Below are positions 12,923 through 18,630 of a stretch of DNA of 18,630 nucleotides, piece by piece; position 1 is the first letter of the stretch, and the number at the start of each line of letters is the position of its first letter. Below the pieces are notes generated by a model. The model did not search any database. It saw only the letters and a list, made by a program, of their open reading frames with translations, and was not told the origin of the DNA. A program made the position numbers and the translations under genes. Origin of the DNA: Desulfobacterales bacterium (GTDB taxonomy: Bacteria > Desulfobacterota > Desulfobacteria > Desulfobacterales > ETH-SRB1). The stretch is from positions 1 to 18,630 of the forward strand of contig JASEIZ010000019.1 in the NCBI GenBank assembly GCA_030017395.1. The letters run 5' to 3'.

Positions 12923-15514
12923 CTATACTACAATACTTACCAGCTTCTTTTTAACGACAATGATCTTTTTTATGGGTTTATCATCTATGAATTTCCTTGC
13001 ACGTTCATCTGAAAGAGCCATTTCTTTTATGGCAGCATCATTCGCATCAGCGCTCACGCTGAATCTGCTGCGAAGTTTGCCGTTTACCTGCACTACTATT
13101 TCAAGGATGTCTCGCACAAGAGCATCTTCCCTGTATGATGGCCATGATTCCAAAAGAACGCTGGATTTATGCCCCAGGGCATACCAGAGTTCTTCAGTAA
13201 AGTGTGGAACTATGGGTGACAAAAGCAGTGTAATCGATTCCATGGCAAATCTCATTACCCCTGCGGCTTCAGAGCTTTTTGCTGCAGGGTCTATGCCGTA
13301 CATGGTATTAACAAGCTCCATTACAGCGCTGATTGCTGTGTTGAAATGGAACCTGCCTTCTATATCATCGGTAACCTTTTTTATGGTTTGATGGGCTTTT
13401 TTATATAAAATCAGTATGCTTTCATCCAGTTCGTCAGGACTGCCGCTAAAAGGGATCGCCTCTTTTATCAAATCGATCCAGACCGCCGCAAGGCTCCATA
13501 TACGATTCAGAAAGCGATATCCGCCCTCAACCCCCTGGTCGCTCCATTCAAGATCCCTTTCCGGTGGAGCCGCAAAAAGACAAAAGAGCCGTGTAACATC
13601 GGCACCGTATTGTTTTAGCATAATATTAGGATCTATCACATTCTTTTTTGACTTGGACATCTTTTCAACCCGGCCGATTATGACCTTCTTTCCGCATTTT
13701 TTGCAAAAACCACCCTTGGCTTCTTCAGGGAAAAGAAATCCATGCTCAGGACAGGAGGCAGTCTCCTTGCATACCATACCCTGTGTCAGCAGTCTGGTAA
13801 AAGGCTCCTTGTATTTGACAAGCCCAAGATCTTTAAGCACACGCGTAAAATACCTTGAATAAAGGAGATGCAAAATAGCATGCTCAACACCGCCGATATA
13901 TTGATCAACCGGCATCCAGTAGGAAACAGCCTTTGCATCAAACATGCCGCAGTTGTAATCTGCGCTGCAGTATCTCTCAAAATACCAGGATGATTCAACA
14001 AAAGTATCCATTGTATCGGTTTCTCTTTTTGCGTCAGGACTGCCGCACTTTGGGCATCTGGTTCTTGCAAAATAATCAAGGCCTGCGAGCGGCGACCTTC
14101 CTCCGGGAAGAAGATCAGCCTCCTCAGGCAATACAACCGGAAGATCCTCTTCTTGGACAAGAACAACCCCGCATTTCTTACAGTAAACTATGGGAATGGG
14201 GGCGCCCCAGTAACGCTGTCTGGAAATACCCCAATCTCTTAACCTGAAATTGACTGTTTTTTCTCCAAAACCTTTTTCATCAAGAAAAGAAGCTATTTCA
14301 TCAAGAGCCTTTTGATTATTCATGCCGTCAAACCGGCCTGAATTAACCATAACCCCTTCGCCTGTATATGCTTCGGTCATGGCAGCGGCATCGATGTTCT
14401 TATCAGAAGGCTTAACAACAATAATAATATCAAGCCCGTATTTTTTGGCAAATTCAAAATCACGCTGGTCATGTGCAGGCACCGACATAACAGCGCCTGT
14501 ACCATATCCCATGAGAGCAAAATTAGCTGTATATATCGGCATGCGCCTGCCGCTTAAGGGATTTATGCAATATGAACCTGTAAAGACCCCTTCCTTTTCA
14601 TAATTTTCAACAGCTTTGTCTGATCTGTCCTGCATTGACATCTGTTCCACAAATTCTCTGATCTTATCTTCCTGGCCAGTGCCTTTTGAAAGCTCAGACA
14701 CAAGCGGATGCTCAGGAGCAAGACACATGAAGGTCGCCCCGAAAACCGTATCCTGGCGGGTTGTAAATACAGGTATCACTTTTTCTGAATTATCTTTGGC
14801 ATTTTCAATCGGAAATCTTATCTGTGCACCAATACTTTTGCCGATCCAGTTTTTCTGCATGGTGATGACCTTGTCTGGCCAGCCGGGAAGCTTGTCACAA
14901 TAAGCAAGCAAATCTTCTGCATAGTCGGTTATACGGAGAAACCACTGCCAGAGCTTTTTCTGGCGAACATGTTTTCCGCATCTCCAGCACATACCCGCTT
15001 CTACCTGCTCATTGGCAAGAACGGTTGTGCAGGTATTGCACCAGTTTACAAAGGACTCTTTTCTATACGCCATCCCCCTTTCATACATCTTTAAAAACAG
15101 CCATTGTTCCCATCTGTAATATTCGGGATCGCAGGTGGCTATTTCTCTGTCCCAGTCATAGCTGAAACCTATGCGCTTCAGTTGAGACCGCATCGTCTTG
15201 ATATTATTGTATGTCCATCCGGCAGGATGGGTATTGTTTGCAATAGCGGCATTTTCCGCAGGCATTCCAAAAGCATCCCATCCCATTGGATGCAGAACAT
15301 TAAATCCCCGCATCCTTTTATATCTTGCGACCACATCCCCTATGGTATAGTTTCTAACATGACCCATGTGTATCCTGCCTGAAGGATAGGGAAACATCTC
15401 AAGAAGATAATACTTTTCCCTGTCAGGGTCCTCTTTACACTTAAACAGCCCTTTCTCATCCCAATAGGATTGCCACTTTGATTCAACAGTTTTTGGGTCG
15501 TATTTCTTGTCCAT
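12923..15514 (-). CDS. leuS: Leucyl-tRNA synthetase
   Basis: 863 residues, a full-length class I enzyme that charges tRNA-Leu. The ATP site is PYPSGRIHMGH (HIGH motif as HMGH, residues 49-52) and KMSKS is at 618-622. A zinc-ribbon-like knuckle, WCNTCTTVL ... CWRCGKHV, lies near 160-185, and further Cys pairs (YCKKCGVV, CPKCGSPD, CPEHG ... FCKKCGKK) occur in the catalytic insertions. The CP1 editing domain includes TRQDTVFGATFMCLAPEHP and YGTGAVMSVPAHDQRD, so proofreading should be intact. The C-terminal anticodon-binding and tail domains are present. It heads the leuS-lptE operon. The ATG has no strong Shine-Dalgarno sequence; the nearest purine-rich stretch, AGAGG, is 13 bases away. Confidence 0.98.
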   Translation of the reverse strand: MDKKYDPKTVESKWQSYWDEKGLFKCKEDPDREKYYLLEMFPYPSGRIHMGHVRNYTIGDVVARYKRMRGFNVLHPMGWDAFGMPAENAAIANNTHPAGWTYNNIKTMRSQLKRIGFSYDWDREIATCDPEYYRWEQWLFLKMYERGMAYRKESFVNWCNTCTTVLANEQVEAGMCWRCGKHVRQKKLWQWFLRITDYAEDLLAYCDKLPGWPDKVITMQKNWIGKSIGAQIRFPIENAKDNSEKVIPVFTTRQDTVFGATFMCLAPEHPLVSELSKGTGQEDKIREFVEQMSMQDRSDKAVENYEKEGVFTGSYCINPLSGRRMPIYTANFALMGYGTGAVMSVPAHDQRDFEFAKKYGLDIIIVVKPSDKNIDAAAMTEAYTGEGVMVNSGRFDGMNNQKALDEIASFLDEKGFGEKTVNFRLRDWGISRQRYWGAPIPIVYCKKCGVVLVQEEDLPVVLPEEADLLPGGRSPLAGLDYFARTRCPKCGSPDAKRETDTMDTFVESSWYFERYCSADYNCGMFDAKAVSYWMPVDQYIGGVEHAILHLLYSRYFTRVLKDLGLVKYKEPFTRLLTQGMVCKETASCPEHGFLFPEEAKGGFCKKCGKKVIIGRVEKMSKSKKNVIDPNIMLKQYGADVTRLFCLFAAPPERDLEWSDQGVEGGYRFLNRIWSLAAVWIDLIKEAIPFSGSPDELDESILILYKKAHQTIKKVTDDIEGRFHFNTAISAVMELVNTMYGIDPAAKSSEAAGVMRFAMESITLLLSPIVPHFTEELWYALGHKSSVLLESWPSYREDALVRDILEIVVQVNGKLRSRFSVSADANDAAIKEMALSDERARKFIDDKPIKKIIVVKKKLVSIVV

Positions 15515-15573
15515 CTTCTATATAATACCTCTATCACTAAAGCTGGTTCAAGGAGAGTAAACAACCAAAATTA

Positions 15574-15603
15574 TATTAATAATGCCATAATATGTTATTA
15601 ATA
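15574..15603. repeat. AT-rich inverted repeat upstream of leuS
   Basis: TATTAATAA (15574-15582) and TTATTAATA (15595-15603) form a perfect 9-bp inverted repeat around a 12-base centre. It lies about 60 bp before the leuS start and just past the end of the next gene, in a gap of about 110 bp. It could be an operator, a weak terminator for the upstream gene, or chance in AT-rich DNA. Confidence 0.3.
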
Positions 15604-15627
15604 GCAAGAGTTGCAATCAACGAATAC

Positions 15628-16097
15628 TCATGGCTTTATCGTTGTAAACAGGTCTCTATTTTCCAGCTTGATGACTCCTCTTCCAAGGAAAGTATTCATA
15701 ATTTCATTATATTTTCTTTCGTACTCGCCATTAAAATAAAGATCAACTGTCTCTTTAAACCAATAAGTATCCATAAGGTATAGGAAAAAGGCTTTTTCTT
15801 TAATGGTCTTCTTCATCAAAAGTGTATAAACCATGATCTTTTTTATCAGATCATCACCAACAGTCTCTCGATAAAGCAAATACCTTTCAATTACCTTCGC
15901 CTTGATCTGGGGTATTTTGAAGAAACCGGAAGCTGGAAGGCCGAGATAGCTTCTGTCGCTATCTTTTACAGGCACAGCAAGGTTTATTTCCGGCAGCATC
16001 GCCCCTTCTTTTGGAGCCGATTCAGCGGCCATAACAGGAAAACTAAACACAAAAACACAGACGGCAATGGCTATAAAATGTATTAGAATTTTTTCAT
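15628..16097 (-). CDS. Small secreted protein of unknown family with a frameshifted start
   Basis: The coding frame is open for about 140 residues from a GTG at 16048-16050 (VFSFPVMAAES...). That GTG lies inside what looks like a signal peptide. Extending the frame upstream gives EKILIHFIAIAVCVFVFSF, then AXA-like cleavage MAA-ES. The only good ATG (16095-16097), with AAAGGA nine bases ahead, is in another frame and stops after ATG AAA AAA TTC TAA. One extra A in the A6 run (16089-16094) would give MKKILIHFIAIAV and a normal 156-residue exported protein. The mature part (PASGFFKIPQIKAKVIERYL; MDTYWFKETVDLYF) is helical and unrecognised. It lies 110 bp after the cytochrome gene, possibly co-transcribed. 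This could be a real frameshift, slippage-controlled expression or a sequencing error. Confidence 0.65.
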
Positions 16098-16207
16098 GGT
16101 TTTCATTCCTTTCTTATAAGTTACTCTTAAGATGATGTTTTTTCTATCTTAAATCTTTTCACCCATAAAATTACCTCCGCCGAAAGATCAACTCATTATT
16201 CTCCATA

Positions 16208-17128
16208 TCATTCCAAGCTTGGACCAAAACCTCTCCCGCTGCCTGGGCGGTAATCTCCATGCATCATCCCGTAGCGACCCATACCACCTCTAAAACGTCC
16301 CCACCAGCCGATTCCTGATATGTCCTTGGGCAAAGTGCGTGCAAAGCTCAAAAGGTCAAGAATATCTTTTTCGCTCCAATCATTGATAATTGCTGAGGGC
16401 ATCCTTGTGCCGGGTTGACCATTTCTAACCTTGTGAATGAATTCCCAGGGGTTTTTGTAAGCTATGGTGCCCACAAACTCAGGCTTTTCAGCGTCTCCAA
16501 AATTTATTCCTATACCTGCCGAACCGTGGCACATGTGAGTACAGTTTCTATTGAAAATATAGCTTCCCCTCATTGGATTGCCTCCTATGGGCAAACCTTC
16601 ATTATTTACAAATTTGCTTGTGTCAATAAGCCCTTTTTTCATAAAAAGCGCAAGATCAGTAATTTCTTTATTACCAATATATTTTGTAAAATCGTGATTT
16701 TTTGGTGTAACATTCTTGTTTACGTTCTCAAGTTCCTTTATGGACATTTTCTTGGCTGTCTCATATATGCCTTTGAATCCGGTGTAGTGAGATCCCTTGC
16801 CGTATGCCCCATCTTTACCACGATAGTCCCAACCATGACACTCCTTGCACCGATAAGTATCATATCCGATCCGATTGTTAGTGCTTTGTTCCTTCCACAG
16901 GGGGTGGTCTTTTTGGGGTTTCTCAGTATCAATCGTGGTTTTCCACCAATTGTCATAAAGCTGTCCTCCACGGCTTATACGTATCAGTTCATCGAGTTTG
17001 TCGCTTTCTTCCTGCGAATATGATTGTGGATATAATTGCTGGGTTGATCTGCCCATCATACCTCCCTGGGACCATGCAGCCGTGCTAAAAACTGTCAAAA
17101 GCAATAAGATAATAGTATTTTTTTTCAT
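16208..17128 (-). CDS. Periplasmic diheme cytochrome c with a CX3CH heme site
   Basis: 306 residues. Signal peptide 1-20 (cleavage near AWS-QG). Domain 1 contains YDNWWKTT and DHPLWKEQS, then CKECHGWDYRGKDGAYG with the CXXCH site C94/C97/H98. Domain 2 has RGSYIFNRNCTHMCHGSAG, where the heme site reads C196-THM-C200-H201, i.e. CX3CH, and a likely axial Met243 in GTRMPSAI, followed by WSEKDILDLLSFARTLP. The layout matches small diheme class I-type cytochromes of sulfur- and metal-cycling bacteria, acting in periplasmic electron transfer. The C-terminal tail (about 273-304) is rich in Gly, Arg and Met. AAAGAGGTTAGT precedes the ATG. Heme attachment at site 2 is not certain. The electron partner is unknown. 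Confidence 0.88.
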   Translation of the reverse strand: MKKNTIILLLLTVFSTAAWSQGGMMGRSTQQLYPQSYSQEESDKLDELIRISRGGQLYDNWWKTTIDTEKPQKDHPLWKEQSTNNRIGYDTYRCKECHGWDYRGKDGAYGKGSHYTGFKGIYETAKKMSIKELENVNKNVTPKNHDFTKYIGNKEITDLALFMKKGLIDTSKFVNNEGLPIGGNPMRGSYIFNRNCTHMCHGSAGIGINFGDAEKPEFVGTIAYKNPWEFIHKVRNGQPGTRMPSAIINDWSEKDILDLLSFARTLPKDISGIGWWGRFRGGMGRYGMMHGDYRPGSGRGFGPSLE

Positions 17129-17173
17129 ACTAACCTCTTTAGTAAAGATAGTTGTTTCAGCAATCTTGCACTA

Positions 17174-17202
17174 ATTATCATCGGGATCAAACTCTGAGTG
17201 AA
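17174..17202 (-). promoter_or_regulatory. Candidate promoter of the diheme cytochrome gene
   Basis: On the minus strand TTCACT (17202-17197) and GATAAT (17179-17174) are spaced 17 bp, about 45 bp before the ATG. The -10 is good and the -35 weak. The -35 lies within one arm of the palindrome at 17194-17216, a layout expected for a repressed or activated promoter. Confidence 0.4.
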
Positions 17203-17216
17203 AACAGTTCACTCAG
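17194..17216. promoter_or_regulatory. Palindrome over the cytochrome promoter
   Basis: CTGAGTGAA - AACAG - TTCACTCAG is a perfect 9-bp inverted repeat with a 5-base centre, 66-88 bp ahead of the cytochrome start codon. Size and spacing fit a dimeric transcription-factor site. It has no T-run, so it is unlikely to be a terminator. The regulator is not encoded in the window. Confidence 0.5.
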
Positions 17217-17783
17217 CCTTGTAACAAGAGGTTGAAAAGCCCTGTAACCCCCACTGGAACGGGATCTCCGCTTTACTCCGACAAGTTGCAGGCAATGCGC
17301 TCACTGTTGCGGTTCAATGATACTTGATAGTAAGAAATTGTTTTTTGATTTTAATTGTATGCTATATGTCGCATTGTTTTTAATGAAAATACAAGAACTA
17401 TATCGTCTTAAAAGGTCTCAAAAACTTCAGGATCAGATCGAGATGCAGTAGATTAAAAGGGATTGTTTAGAAGAAATTTAGTTCAGCACCATTCCGATAA
17501 CCAGGCCGGCTAATCTAAATATATAAATAAATTATCAATAATATAATGATACGTCAAGTTATTTACTTGTTTATAGACGCATACGCTCGGCTTAAATTGC
17601 TCCTTTTTTACTTTTTTAGTAGAATTACAAAAAACGCCTGCCATATGAGCAAGGAAGTAATAGACCTTGTCAGAAAAGAATGAACCATCACAAAATTTTT
17701 GCCGGAATTTACAATATTACAGATGGAAATGATGATCTCACTGTCCATCATCTTTTTCAGCAAGCGTCAAAATTGCCTTGAAA

Positions 17784-17834
17784 TATAATAAGTTTAGAGA
17801 TAACAACTACCCCTATGGTAAGTTTTAAGGAGGG
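17784..17834 (+). promoter_or_regulatory. -10 element and ribosome-binding site of the TrpX-like gene
   Basis: A perfect -10 hexamer TATAAT is at 17784-17789, but no good -35 is found at normal spacing, so an activator or another sigma factor may be involved. AAGGAGGG at 17827-17834 is a strong ribosome-binding site placed correctly for the ATG at 17839, which settles the start over the ATG at 17815. Confidence 0.45.
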
Positions 17835-17838
17835 TGAA

Positions 17839-18615
17839 ATGAACTGGATTAAAATACAAGGTTTGGTTATATTGATTGCATTAGTTTCTATGATTAATCC
17901 ACTTTCCTTGGAGGCGCTGGCAGAGAAGAAAATCGGTGTGCTTCTATGGAGTGAGGAGCTTCGCTACATCGAGACCAAGAACGGCATTATGGAACAACTT
18001 GGGAAAGAGGGTTTTGGAGAACCGGCTGTGAAGTTAACCATAGAAAACGCAGGTGGCAGTAAGGCCAAATTGGCGGATATTACACAGAAATTTGCCAAGG
18101 CAAAGATGGATCTGATTATTTCAATTGGCACCACTGCTACCATAGCCGTCGCCAGGGAGATTAAGAACGTGCCGATAGTCTTCAGCATGGTTTATGATCC
18201 TGTAGAGGTAAATATAGCTCGTAACTGGAAGAGTTCAGGCAATAACACTACCGGCACCAGTTCTCAGGTCCCTGTGTCGAAGATTATGGAAACCCTGAAA
18301 AGTTTCGCGCCGGCAAAGAGGCTGGCAGTGCTCTACACACCTGCTGAAAAAAACTCCATTGTCCAACTTAAAAAACTGCTAAGAGTCCAATCCGATTATC
18401 AAATCGAGGTTGTGCCGGTTCCTTTGACCGATAGCGAAGAAGTAGCCCTGATCCTGCCAGAGGTCATCCGTACGGTAGATGCAATTTATCTTTCTGGCAG
18501 CAGTATCGTCGGTAAAACAATATCGATGATCGTGGATCTGGCGACCAAGGCAAAAGTAGTCACTATAACTCACCTCGACGACTTAGTTGTTGAGTGCCAG
18601 GACATCGTTTATTAA
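17839..18615 (+). CDS. TrpX/DUF534-type ABC transporter substrate-binding protein, probably C-terminally truncated
   Basis: 258 residues from ATG 17839. Signal peptide 1-28 (hydrophobic core, cleavage after LEALA). The mature part follows the ABC substrate-binding (DUF534, TrpX-like) pattern: KKIGVLLWSEELRYIETKNGI, NAGGSKAKLADITQKFAKAK, DLIISIGTTATIAVAREIKN, VPIVFSMVYDP, TGTSSQVPVSKIMETL, KRLAVLYTPAEKNS and AIYLSGSSIVG. It would bind a small solute, by analogy amino acids or aromatic ligands, in the periplasm. Members usually continue about 50-60 residues past the THLDDLV position, where a Gly-rich segment and a final helix pair complete lobe 1. Here the sequence changes to VECQDIVY and stops. 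Permease and ATPase genes would be expected beyond the window. Confidence 0.85.
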   Translation: MNWIKIQGLVILIALVSMINPLSLEALAEKKIGVLLWSEELRYIETKNGIMEQLGKEGFGEPAVKLTIENAGGSKAKLADITQKFAKAKMDLIISIGTTATIAVAREIKNVPIVFSMVYDPVEVNIARNWKSSGNNTTGTSSQVPVSKIMETLKSFAPAKRLAVLYTPAEKNSIVQLKKLLRVQSDYQIEVVPVPLTDSEEVALILPEVIRTVDAIYLSGSSIVGKTISMIVDLATKAKVVTITHLDDLVVECQDIVY

Positions 18616-18627
18616 AAAATGTGCCAG
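18594..18627. repeat. GTGCCAG direct repeat at the truncated end of the TrpX-like gene
   Basis: GTGCCAG occurs at 18594-18600 and 18621-18627, 27 bp apart, with the stop codon between. The first copy sits where the protein leaves its family pattern. This could be the terminal part of an insertion sequence continuing beyond the window, but the repeat is short. Confidence 0.3.
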
Positions 18628-18630
18628 CAC

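Larger units (their letters stand above)
17129..17838. other. 710-bp non-coding region between cytochrome and TrpX-like genes
   Basis: This region divides two divergent genes. Its left part holds the cytochrome promoter and palindrome. The middle (about 17230-17320) is more GC-rich with no recognisable RNA gene. Two tiny plus-strand frames exist (17359-17451, 30 codons; 17680-17781, 33 codons) without good ribosome-binding sites, which I do not accept as genes. The right end carries the promoter and ribosome-binding site of the TrpX-like gene. I see no tRNA and no mobile-element gene. Confidence 0.5.

Noticed and set aside
17359..17451. 30-codon plus-strand frame (MLYVALFLMKIQEL...)
   Set aside because: Too short to judge, no ribosome-binding site, and codon use is as expected from AT-rich non-coding DNA.
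17680..17781. 33-codon plus-strand frame (MNHHKIFAGIYNITDG...) coupled by ATGA to a 12-codon frame
   Set aside because: The ATGA overlap is attractive, but there is no ribosome-binding site and the frame ends within the predicted promoter of the next gene.
1..18630. tRNA, rRNA, CRISPR array, riboswitch or complete insertion sequence
   Set aside because: I looked for cloverleaf-like segments, regularly spaced repeats, transposase genes and known leader motifs, and found none.

Overview
The window looks like chromosomal DNA of a moderately AT-rich Gram-negative bacterium. It encodes outer-membrane machinery (LptE), periplasmic and lipoprotein genes, and a c-type cytochrome. The gene mix best fits the Desulfobacterota (sulfate-reducer-like deltaproteobacteria): a slipin/NfeD pair, an FeS-type uracil-DNA glycosylase, a diheme cytochrome, a TrpX-like binding protein, MNT/HEPN modules and a four-helix-bundle relic. 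That placement is inference from gene content and style; no rRNA or other phylogenetic anchor is present.

Layout. (1) 143-2224, minus strand: NfeD-type membrane serine protease followed by a slipin (SPFH protein), a classic two-gene membrane-quality operon. (2) 2534-3226, minus: family-4 uracil-DNA glycosylase. (3) 3227-8139: an accessory stretch between two housekeeping loci. It holds a truncated four-helix-bundle relic bounded by short direct repeats, decayed DNA, a TumE-like toxin/antitoxin pair, a TPR-caspase lipoprotein with an EF-hand-like loop, a periplasmic DUF2233 phosphodiester-glycosidase-like protein, an MNT/HEPN toxin-antitoxin pair with a well-placed promoter and operator-like palindrome, and a hairpin repeat. 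(4) 8140-12026, minus: a tight envelope/division operon, murJ - ftsB - small TPR gene - lipoprotein - coaBC, with two 4-bp ATGA overlaps. (5) 12124-12390, plus: rpsT with a TTG start, whose stop codon overlaps that of the convergent lptE. (6) 12387-15514, minus: leuS - lptE operon. (7) 15628-17128, minus: a small secreted protein whose start is broken by a one-base deletion in a poly-A run, and a diheme cytochrome c with one unusual CX3CH heme site and a palindrome over its promoter. (8) 17129-17838: a 710-bp non-coding stretch. (9) 17839-18615, plus: a TrpX/DUF534-type ABC substrate-binding protein that leaves the family pattern near its end and stops early, close to the window edge.

How the genes work together. 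The conserved blocks serve the envelope: lipid II flipping (MurJ), septum formation (FtsB), LPS export (LptE) and membrane microdomains (slipin/NfeD). CoA synthesis (CoaBC), translation (LeuS, S20) and DNA repair (UDG) sit among them. The accessory stretch carries two toxin-antitoxin-type modules around a membrane-anchored caspase and a secreted DUF2233 protein. The caspase lipoprotein and its neighbours are the best candidates for a poorly described system, but no defence or signalling function is proven by the sequence.
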